A stretch of 49,811 bases of DNA from Nitrosopumilaceae archaeon (GTDB lineage Archaea; Thermoproteota; Nitrososphaeria; Nitrososphaerales; Nitrosopumilaceae), in NCBI GenBank assembly GCA_028279545.1, contig JANQNN010000039.1:1-49811 (forward strand), in the 5' to 3' direction. The translations under genes were made by a program, and so were the position numbers. Within the stretch, counting starts at the first letter, position 1, and every line of letters begins with the position of its first letter. Below the pieces are notes generated by a model, which did not search any database, had not been told where the DNA came from, and was given only the letters and a program-made list of their open reading frames with translations. Shown here piece by piece: positions 43,204 through 49,811 of this stretch.

Positions 43204-44910
43204 TTAAACCATTACCCTCTTTCTTTCATAGAATCTTTCAGGATCTTCATAATACTCCATGATTATTTCGCTAACCTTTTTGTGCTCTCTAATGTCTTTT
43301 TTAACCATCCATTCTAAGGCAACTCTTCTTTTTGTTAATTCATAATCAATTTTTTCTTGTGTATCGCCATCTCTTTCTTTTATTTTTTCAAACACAACAC
43401 TTTTTCCACTAAAATCATGTTTGTCTGTTTTTGGATTCCATTTGAATACAGTGTTTGTTTTTAGTTGCCCCGTTTTTTCATCAACACCATCTATTTCCGC
43501 AATTTGAATTATTCTTCGAGCAGATTTATTTCCAATTCGAATTTTTAGTTGAAGAGAAACTAAATCTAGACTGTTTGCAATCAAAGTCTTTGGCACATCC
43601 ATGGGTGCAGATACCAATCTAGTCAATGTGGCATCTATCGAATCAGCGTGAATTGATGAAAAACCACCATGACCTGTAGCCATTGCCTGAAATAATGTAT
43701 AGGCTTCCTTTCCTCTAGTTTCTCCAACGATTATAATATCAGGTCTTTGTCTTAATGCCGCTCTTAGTAAATCAAATTGATTAATTTCACCTATCTGAGT
43801 ATCTGTAAAAGTTTGTCTTGATACTGCAGGAACCCAATTTTCATGAGGAAGATTCAACTCTTGAGTATCTTCGATACTAACTACTTTTTGACCAGGTTTA
43901 ATAAAGGTCGATAAAGCATTCAAAGCTGTAGTTTTTCCACTTGCAGTTCCTCCGGCAATTAGCATTGTTGATTTTTTTTCTGCTAAAAACCACAAAAAGG
44001 CTGCAATGTCTATAGAGCAAGTTCCAAATTTGATTAAGTCAATTATGGTAATTGGATCTGCTCTAAATCTTCTTATGGTAAAGGTACTTCCTCTTTTGGT
44101 AATTTCCTGCCCTAGAGTAAGATTAATTCTGCTTCCATCTGGTAAAGTTGCATCGACTATTGGGTCTGCCATTGACACATGTTTTCCACAAATATATGCC
44201 AGTTTTCTTGTAAAATTATTCAGATCTTCCTCATTTTGATAAATAATATTTGTTGGAATTGACTCGAGTTCTCTATGCCAAACATATAATGGAATATTTG
44301 TTCCATCACAACTGATTTCCTCAATCATGTGATCTCGCATAAGGGGTTCTATTTTTCCAAGGTGAACAAAATCTCGTATCGCATAATATTTTATTCTTGC
44401 AATATTTTTTGTAGGAATTTTGAGACGATATGTCTTTATCATTTTATCAATTTTCCTCCCAAGTCTAATTCGAGCTTCTTCTTTGGATTTAATGGAATTC
44501 ATAGAAACTGAGAGCTCAGTCATGAGTAGTTTTTTTATTATTTCTAATGCCTTTGCATCTCTTTCAGAAAGAATTGGTTCTATTACTTGATATCTAATCC
44601 CCCCTCGTGCTGTAGGATCTTTAATTAAGCCGGCTCTAACATCATGCATATCAAAGTCGATTTTTGATAATGTCATAAATTGAGGAATAGATTGTGGTTT
44701 TGGTTTGGAATCTAATTCATTAATATTATTTATTTTTGAGTTATTTTTTGTTTTTACATCTTTTTTGGGTGATTGAGAAAATTTAGGAGTTTTTGGTAAT
44801 TTAGGTAATTTAGGTAAATTTGGTATATTTTGTAATTTTTTTTTAAAAATTGTCAGGTTCAAATTGTTAAAATTTAAGCACTGATTGTGTTTTAACGGTT
44901 GTTCGTTCAA
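43204..44910 (-). CDS. type II/IV secretion ATPase (TadA/VirB11-like) of the pilus system
   Basis: The 568-residue ATPase powers pilin assembly. An N-terminal region unlike the family core (about 20-75) is rich in Pro-Lys (NLPKLPKLPKTPKF). The catalytic core has Walker A GGTASGKTT (320-328), the Asp box EDTQELNLP (347-355), Walker B DIIIVGE (391-397), and the His box TGHGGFSSIHAD near 412-423. Before it comes a CpaF-type N-terminal domain (MRDHMIEEISCDGTNIPLYV). The start is TTG 44908-44910 inside a palindrome, with a TTCAAAAGT element about 28 bases upstream. It heads the minus-strand operon of the pilus locus. Confidence 0.9.
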   Translation of the reverse strand: MNEQPLKHNQCLNFNNLNLTIFKKKLQNIPNLPKLPKLPKTPKFSQSPKKDVKTKNNSKINNINELDSKPKPQSIPQFMTLSKIDFDMHDVRAGLIKDPTARGGIRYQVIEPILSERDAKALEIIKKLLMTELSVSMNSIKSKEEARIRLGRKIDKMIKTYRLKIPTKNIARIKYYAIRDFVHLGKIEPLMRDHMIEEISCDGTNIPLYVWHRELESIPTNIIYQNEEDLNNFTRKLAYICGKHVSMADPIVDATLPDGSRINLTLGQEITKRGSTFTIRRFRADPITIIDLIKFGTCSIDIAAFLWFLAEKKSTMLIAGGTASGKTTALNALSTFIKPGQKVVSIEDTQELNLPHENWVPAVSRQTFTDTQIGEINQFDLLRAALRQRPDIIIVGETRGKEAYTLFQAMATGHGGFSSIHADSIDATLTRLVSAPMDVPKTLIANSLDLVSLQLKIRIGNKSARRIIQIAEIDGVDEKTGQLKTNTVFKWNPKTDKHDFSGKSVVFEKIKERDGDTQEKIDYELTKRRVALEWMVKKDIREHKKVSEIIMEYYEDPERFYERKRVMV

Positions 44911-44919
44911 TTGAACAAC
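44898..44919. promoter_or_regulatory. nested palindrome over the ATPase start codon
   Basis: GTTCAATTGAAC (44905-44916) is a perfect 12-bp palindrome. Outside it, GTTGTTC (44898-44904) and GAACAAC (44913-44919) are inverted copies as well. It covers the TTG start of the ATPase gene in the divergent promoter region, where transcription is expected to begin; possible operator. Confidence 0.4.
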
Positions 44920-44981
44920 ATCCTTCTTTTACTTTTGAAACGGCCCAAAAAAATCAATGACTTTTGTATTGGAATGGCATT

Positions 44982-44986
44982 TAGGA
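44982..44986 (+). promoter_or_regulatory. ribosome binding site of the TackOD1-like gene
   Basis: AGGAG stands eleven bases before the ATG at 44998. The message is thus likely to have a short leader, unlike many leaderless genes here. Confidence 0.45.
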
Positions 44987-44997
44987 GCTAATTTGTA

Positions 44998-46221
44998 ATG
45001 TTAGATAAATTAAAGAAAAAAAAATTAGATAAGTTGGCCTTTCAGCCTAAATCTATTTCAAAAAAGAATCTTTCTGAATTTATTAAAGAGCCTGCCAAGG
45101 GCATCGAAAAAGACAACAAAATTCAAATCGCAAAAAAAACCCAATCGATAGTAGAAGAACCAATTGGTCAAATAAATGAAAAAGAAAATGAACCAATTAA
45201 TTCAGACTCTTTAGAATCTCTAAAAGATCCCAAAAATTTAATGAGTAGTGTTGAAGTTGACAAGTCTCAACACCTCTTTTTTGAAATTGAAAAAATCCCT
45301 GAAAAAACTATAAAGCCTATAATTGATTTTAATGAAAATTCCATTTCATACCCAATTTTAACCAAAATTGGGAAAGAGCCTAATGACGTTCAATTTCTTG
45401 ACGGACTTGTAACTGATGGAATTTTAAGGAAAAAAATTCATGAGAAATTAATAATATGTCCTCATCATCGTGATGAATTTTCTTCCTCGGTAAAATTGTA
45501 TTGCCCAAAATGCAATTCTGTAAATGTAAAAAAACTAAATTTATTTGAACATGTAAAGTGTGGATTTATTACAGAAAATTCCAATTATGACTTTTCAAAT
45601 CCCGAAAATTCAAAGTGCCCATCTTGTAAAAGAGATATTGTTGATTTTAAAAAAGAAATTAAAATACCTGCAATGTGGCACCAATGTGCAGAATGTAACG
45701 AAAAATTTGATAATGCAATAATCAAAATGTTTTGTAGACGTCATGAACATGATTTTGATATTAATTCTGGTCATTTTGTAACCACATATTCCTATCAAGT
45801 AATTGATCAAGATGATCCTATCTCAGCTGTTGATGGGCAAACTAGAGATGACTTGATTTCCTTGTTTAAGGATTTAGATTTTTCAGCAGAATTTAAAGCG
45901 CTAATTAAAGGCAAAAGCGGAAATCATCACAAGGTTCCTATTTTTGCAAAAAATAATTCCAATAGAAATTCAATTGCTGTCTTTTTTGATTATGGCCCAA
46001 AGAAAATATCAAAATCCGATATCAATTCACTTTTGATTCCTACATTAGATATTGGTCCAAATTATAGCCTATTAATTTCATCCAAAGGAGCAACTGAAGA
46101 GGTAAGATCTATTGCAAAACAATATGGAATAGAAATTATTTCAGATTCTAACCCTTCAAACATTATTGAAAAAGTAGATGAATTCATTACAAACCGATTT
46201 TCTCAAGCAGGTGAAAATTAG
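44998..46221 (+). CDS. TackOD1-like metal-binding protein with a C-terminal Mrr-like domain
   Basis: The 407 residues have a charged, probably disordered N-terminus (1-125), then a domain of cysteine and histidine ligands (about 130-265): C154, C169/C172, H185/C188, C207/C210, H228/C230/C233, C246/H249. The order CP..., then HVKCG, then CPSC, then HQCAEC resembles the thaumarchaeal output domain 1 (TackOD1). Residues about 285-385 (SLLISSKGATEEVRSIAKQY) look like the Mrr/restriction-endonuclease-like fold, with no catalytic motif that I can see. It is the first plus-strand gene of the pilus locus and overlaps the first pilin gene by one base. It may regulate or adapt the pilus machinery; this is inference. 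Confidence 0.65.
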   Translation: MLDKLKKKKLDKLAFQPKSISKKNLSEFIKEPAKGIEKDNKIQIAKKTQSIVEEPIGQINEKENEPINSDSLESLKDPKNLMSSVEVDKSQHLFFEIEKIPEKTIKPIIDFNENSISYPILTKIGKEPNDVQFLDGLVTDGILRKKIHEKLIICPHHRDEFSSSVKLYCPKCNSVNVKKLNLFEHVKCGFITENSNYDFSNPENSKCPSCKRDIVDFKKEIKIPAMWHQCAECNEKFDNAIIKMFCRRHEHDFDINSGHFVTTYSYQVIDQDDPISAVDGQTRDDLISLFKDLDFSAEFKALIKGKSGNHHKVPIFAKNNSNRNSIAVFFDYGPKKISKSDINSLLIPTLDIGPNYSLLISSKGATEEVRSIAKQYGIEIISDSNPSNIIEKVDEFITNRFSQAGEN

Positions 46222-46733
46222 TGAAAAATAATTTTAAAAAAATTTCATCCAAATCTCGGAGAGGCATTAGTAATATCATTGGAAGTATTTTGGTTCTAGC
46301 CTTGGTTGCATCTATTGGTTCAGTGATTTTATTTCAAGGACTAAATCAAATAAACGCATTTTCTTATGATTTATCAAATTTTGATAATACCAAAAATCTT
46401 GCATTGCAAGAGGATTTATTATTTGAAAATATTAGATTTGATCCAAATACCAATCACCTACTTTTGCATATCGGCAATATTGGCACAACTGAAACAACCA
46501 TTACCAGTATAACTGCAGTAAAGATTGATACTCAAGAATTAATACTTGATTGGGACGAGGTTGATTCTATAGTACAAATTGAAGATTATGTATTTTTAAA
46601 TCAAACCGCAAATCTTTCACAAACTCCCTTTATCTGGAATTCAACTGAATATTCAAATTCTGATTATAAAATTTCCTTAACTACTGCAAAAGGAAATTTC
46701 TTTTCAACTATTGCGAGGCCATTTAACACTTAG
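46221..46733 (+). CDS. pilin-like protein 1 (class III signal peptide)
   Basis: The 170 residues start with a basic leader ending SRRG (12-15) and then ISNIIGSILVLALVASIGSV, the class III signal pattern cut by the archaeal prepilin peptidase after the glycine. The rest is probably beta-rich, with the segment LLLHIGNIGTTETTITSI. The GTG start overlaps the TackOD1-like stop. No prepilin peptidase gene is in the window. Function as minor or major subunit is undecided. Confidence 0.8.
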   Translation: MKNNFKKISSKSRRGISNIIGSILVLALVASIGSVILFQGLNQINAFSYDLSNFDNTKNLALQEDLLFENIRFDPNTNHLLLHIGNIGTTETTITSITAVKIDTQELILDWDEVDSIVQIEDYVFLNQTANLSQTPFIWNSTEYSNSDYKISLTTAKGNFFSTIARPFNT

Positions 46734-46739
46734 ATTGTC

Positions 46740-47432
46740 ATGAACCAAAAAAAAATATTCCGTAATTTGTCAAAATACGAACTCCGAAAAAGACGAGGAG
46801 TTTCAGAAATAATTGGTTCAATTATGTTAGTTGCTATTACAGTTGTTGGCGCAGCAGTTTTAACAACTTTTTTGAGTGATTCTTTTGCTGAAGGAGGATT
46901 AACATCAGCTTCCAATGAAAGAGTAGGGGCAGTTACAGTAAATTTGATGGGATATGATTCTCGTGATTCCACTAATTTAATGAATTTAGCAAATTTGGAC
47001 AATCAGTTTGATGGAAAACTATGCGGTAATTGTACAAATGTAAATCCTAACAAAATACCTGAGGACGGAGGTTCTGAATTTCTTGTAATGCAAATTCAAA
47101 ATAAAGGTATTAATTCACTATTTTTAAGAAATGTATTTCTAAATAATGTTGATCATGTTTGGGACCCAAACACATCTGGAGTTGCTCTTGATGCGGAGTT
47201 TACAGATAATTCAGGAAAATATCCCCGCGATGGAATGTTTTCGGTTATTTCTCTTTCAAATCCCCCAATTCAAAATGTTGATAATCAAATTCAAAGTGGC
47301 CAAATTGTAAATCTATTAGTCAAACTTGGAGTAAATGAGGATATAGACCTTAACAAGAGTATTAGAGTACTTTTGAATGTTGGAGAAATGTCCAACGTTG
47401 ATTTTGTTATTGAAAGCGGGGATGCTAGATGA
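46740..47432 (+). CDS. pilin-like protein 2 (class III signal peptide)
   Basis: The 230-residue protein carries a longer leader ending RKRRG (16-20) followed by VSEIIGSIMLVAITVVGAAV. The remainder has two cysteines (CGNC, about 98-101) and beta-like segments (FLVMQIQNKGINSLFLRNVF). It starts six bases after pilin 1 and ends with an ATGA overlap into pilin 3, so the genes are coupled. It is larger than a typical archaeal pilin, and the CGNC pair is unusual. Confidence 0.8.
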   Translation: MNQKKIFRNLSKYELRKRRGVSEIIGSIMLVAITVVGAAVLTTFLSDSFAEGGLTSASNERVGAVTVNLMGYDSRDSTNLMNLANLDNQFDGKLCGNCTNVNPNKIPEDGGSEFLVMQIQNKGINSLFLRNVFLNNVDHVWDPNTSGVALDAEFTDNSGKYPRDGMFSVISLSNPPIQNVDNQIQSGQIVNLLVKLGVNEDIDLNKSIRVLLNVGEMSNVDFVIESGDAR

Positions 47433-49252
47433 ATTTTTATGATTTCCAATACTTTTCAAAAAAAAGACGTGGAATTTCCTCAATTGTTGGAGCTCTGCTT
47501 TTTACAATTTTAATGGTGGCGACATTTACTGTATTTGGTCAATTTTTAGATGCTCAAATTGATATTGTTGATACTCAAAAAGAAGTTTCTGACATTGGAT
47601 TAAAAAAACTAAATGAAGAATTTTCTGTTTCAGCACATACTGATGCAAGTAATGAATTAACTCTTTGGGTGCATAATTCAGGACAAAATCCTGTTGAAAT
47701 TTCTACGGTTTGGATAATGAACAAAACAATGCCTGACCAACCTACAAAAAGAATTTCAATCGATGCTAAAGACTCTTTTATTCCAAATGGAGTAGACAGT
47801 ACTAAGAATATTTTAGCTTCTCAAGATTTGTACTTGAATCCTGATTCTTATGATTTTAAAGTCATTTCATCTTTAGGAACATTGGAATATGTTAATGATC
47901 TTATCGTAGAAGGTGGGGTTTCAGGGGAATTTTTGAGAAATGAATTAGTTGCAATTCCTCCAGATGTGCTATCCGGACAAAACATGACCCTGGCCATGTT
48001 TGTTACCAATGTGTCACAATTACCCCTTGCTTCTGTATCTCCATTCTACAATCCTCCTCTAACAAATTATCCATCAAATATTGATGAAATTACTCTAACA
48101 ACTCCAAGTTTGTACGATATAGATCCTTACGAAACTGTTCTATTCAAGTGGCAAGCGCAAATTTCAGGCACAAATGGAACAAGTATGAATTTTACAAATT
48201 ATGCAACAGGGATGGAACCTGTTTCAACCTTGGACATTCAAAGTAACATTAGTAGCGAATTTGTAACCATTCATGAAAATCCAGACCAATTTGATGATCT
48301 TGATGATATAATTCTAAATCGTGAGTTATTTACAAAACCAGAATTCTTTTTTGTTATACCCGCACCTTTTGGTGATTCTTCTGATAAGGGGTTATGGGGG
48401 ATAAATGTCGCCAATCCCACAGGGGTGGATATGTACGTAAACAAGGTTGTAATTAGTTTGTTTAGTCCCAATGATCAATTTACTGATGATGTAGACAAAA
48501 TTTTTGCTGAAGGGGCTTGTAATCCCACAACAGTTGCACCAACTCCATCAAATTGGAGTTGTCCAGTTGAAAATCAATTAGTTTGGCAAAATCTATCCAC
48601 ACCCATTAAAATTGATCCAAAATCAGCATATTCATTTTTAGCCCTTGTTGAACCTGGAGATTTATCCACTGGTACTTTTGACTTGGATTCAATAATGGTT
48701 GATGGGTTTGTATCTTCTGATATTGGTTCTTTTGGAAAAACTGGATATCATTCTTCAATGCAATGGAATAATGCTACTGACTTTCCACTTGCAAATGTCT
48801 TTTTGACAACTGATAAGGATGATGCTGTAAACCCTGCCAAAATGCGTTCAATAATAACAGGAATTACCTCTGATACTGTTCAAACTTTTAATGTTGTCTT
48901 AGCGGATTTGGATACTGATAGTGCAAATTACATTGAACCATCAGGGACAAATACCAAATTAGTGATTGATGTTCCTCCAAATTGGGAAGATGTAACGATT
49001 CTTAGTGCCCCGGGTTTTTCAACCAGCTCTGTTTCACACGGCGATGGTTCTGTACAAATAATTGGTGATCTTACTACTATAATCCACGGTGATGGTACAC
49101 GTAAATCGAGAGTTCTTGAATTTTCAGCAAAAGCTCCTATTGTAACTGATGAAAAAATGTATGTTTTGCGTGTTTATGCTCCAGGTATAGTTGAGGCTCC
49201 ACAATTTGCCATGGGACCCACTGCAGAAATAATCCTTCAAGTGGTGCCTTAA
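47429..49252 (+). CDS. large pilin-like adhesin (class III signal peptide)
   Basis: The 607 residues begin with KKRRG (11-15), then ISSIVGALLFTILMVATFTV, as in a pilin, but continue as a long extracellular region of several probable beta-sandwich domains (for example TLWVHNSGQNPVEISTVWI near 80, and VFLTTDKDDAVN near 460). The size suggests a tip adhesin or surface protein rather than a shaft subunit. Residues 70-140 align closely with the next gene, so the two are paralogues. It is co-transcribed with the other pilins. Confidence 0.8.
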   Translation: MNFYDFQYFSKKRRGISSIVGALLFTILMVATFTVFGQFLDAQIDIVDTQKEVSDIGLKKLNEEFSVSAHTDASNELTLWVHNSGQNPVEISTVWIMNKTMPDQPTKRISIDAKDSFIPNGVDSTKNILASQDLYLNPDSYDFKVISSLGTLEYVNDLIVEGGVSGEFLRNELVAIPPDVLSGQNMTLAMFVTNVSQLPLASVSPFYNPPLTNYPSNIDEITLTTPSLYDIDPYETVLFKWQAQISGTNGTSMNFTNYATGMEPVSTLDIQSNISSEFVTIHENPDQFDDLDDIILNRELFTKPEFFFVIPAPFGDSSDKGLWGINVANPTGVDMYVNKVVISLFSPNDQFTDDVDKIFAEGACNPTTVAPTPSNWSCPVENQLVWQNLSTPIKIDPKSAYSFLALVEPGDLSTGTFDLDSIMVDGFVSSDIGSFGKTGYHSSMQWNNATDFPLANVFLTTDKDDAVNPAKMRSIITGITSDTVQTFNVVLADLDTDSANYIEPSGTNTKLVIDVPPNWEDVTILSAPGFSTSSVSHGDGSVQIIGDLTTIIHGDGTRKSRVLEFSAKAPIVTDEKMYVLRVYAPGIVEAPQFAMGPTAEIILQVVP

Positions 49253-49270
49253 TCTTTAGGTAAGGGGAAA

Positions 49271-49811
49271 ATGATTCTAAGAAATAAACGACATAATAAA
49301 AAACGACGTGGAATTGCCACAATAATTGGGGCACTAATTTTTACCGCACTCATGGTTACTGCTTTTTCTGTTTTATCTCCCACATTAAATGCTCAATCAA
49401 ATATTGCTGAAACTGGAAAATTGATGTTTGATACCGAAGTAAAAAAACAAAAAGAAAAGTTCACCATGGTTTCATCGATAGACGAAAATAGCAATTTAAA
49501 AATTGACATTCATAATACTGGTCAAAACCCACTTGAGATTCCAACTGTTTGGATTACCAATAACACATTAACAGATAACCCATCAAAACGAATCTCAATA
49601 GAATCGCCTCATTCTATTATTCCAAGTGGAGCAAGTTCAAATATTTTATCTTCAAAAAATTTGTACATGCATCCTGGCCCTGTTCTTGGGGGAACCACAC
49701 CAATTATTTCTACAATTGAATTTGATAATTCAAATAATAACGATGGCTCCTTATGCAGTTCTAGTTCATGTGCAATTGATCTTACTGTAGCCTCTGGAAC
49801 AAATCGTATGA
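49271..49811 (+). CDS. pilin-like protein 4, 3' end beyond the window
   Basis: The frame from ATG 49271 runs open to the last base (180 codons). The leader ends KKRRG (10-14) and is followed by IATIIGALIFTALMVTAFSV. Residues from about 70 on (DIHNTGQNPLEIPTVWI) are a clear paralogue of pilin-like protein 3. A GGGG run precedes the ATG by three bases. The gene is truncated by the window; its real length is unknown but is probably similarly large. Confidence 0.85.
   Translation, partial: MILRNKRHNKKRRGIATIIGALIFTALMVTAFSVLSPTLNAQSNIAETGKLMFDTEVKKQKEKFTMVSSIDENSNLKIDIHNTGQNPLEIPTVWITNNTLTDNPSKRISIESPHSIIPSGASSNILSSKNLYMHPGPVLGGTTPIISTIEFDNSNNNDGSLCSSSSCAIDLTVASGTNRM

Noticed and set aside
1-49811. 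CRISPR array, insertion sequence, prophage or integrated element
   Set aside because: Repeats present are all within coding genes; no transposase, integrase, cas gene or flanking direct repeats were recognised, and composition is uniform apart from A/T-rich gaps.

Overview
The window looks like a chromosomal segment of an ammonia-oxidising archaeon of the Nitrosopumilus type (Thaumarchaeota/Nitrososphaerota). The DNA is strongly AT-rich and densely packed. Many start codons lie about 22-30 nt downstream of a TATA-like element, as expected for leaderless archaeal mRNAs. Diagnostic genes include a single-domain cytoplasmic parvulin, an archaeal family B polymerase with a C-terminal PIP box, an aSelBL-like pseudo-GTPase, methylmalonyl-CoA mutase parts expected for the 3-hydroxypropionate/4-hydroxybutyrate cycle, a TackOD1-like protein and class III signal-peptide pilins. 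The lineage is inferred from gene content. No rRNA, tRNA, CRISPR array or insertion sequence was recognised.

Layout. 1-880: the C-terminal tail of a CFI-box-type membrane protein, a tiny ORF and a stand-alone receiver protein. 1.1-6.8 kb: a tryptophan operon trpE-G-D-C-B-A with overlapping genes and no trpF. 7-14.7 kb: pyrG, an NAD kinase fused to a winged helix, a PfkB-type kinase, a secreted two-repeat protein, the aSelBL-like protein, nadM and four tiny cysteine-pair proteins. 14.8-22.3 kb: ilvC, the B12-binding and catalytic subunits of methylmalonyl-CoA mutase with the MeaB chaperone, a duplicated zinc-ribbon protein and an M1 aminopeptidase. 22.4-27.1 kb: a secreted matrixin-like protease, a long AT-rich gap, parvulin and a Hef-type helicase. 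27.3-35.4 kb: dCMP deaminase, PolB, SemiSWEET, triosephosphate isomerase, pyruvate phosphate dikinase, an XRE-CBS regulator and methylmalonyl-CoA epimerase. 35.4-39.4 kb: two secreted repeat proteins, one with PKD/Ig-like repeats and one with NHL repeats. 39.5-41.2 kb: small conserved genes and a TrmB regulator. 41.3-49.8 kb: a divergent type IV pilus (Tad-like) locus, with ATPase and two single-domain platform proteins on the minus strand, and a TackOD1-like protein plus four pilin-like proteins on the plus strand. The last pilin is cut by the window edge.

How the genes work together. The mutase subunits, MeaB and the epimerase together convert methylmalonyl-CoA to succinyl-CoA, a carbon-fixation step in these autotrophs. 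Pyruvate phosphate dikinase and triosephosphate isomerase fit gluconeogenesis from that carbon. NadM and NAD kinase serve NAD(P) synthesis. dCMP deaminase sits directly before PolB, next to replication functions. The most unusual parts are the pilus locus with its large non-catalytic metal-binding partner and tandem giant pilins, the NAD kinase-winged-helix fusion, the series of tiny cysteine-pair proteins, and a secreted protease whose signal-peptide region carries a perfect 48-bp tandem duplication.
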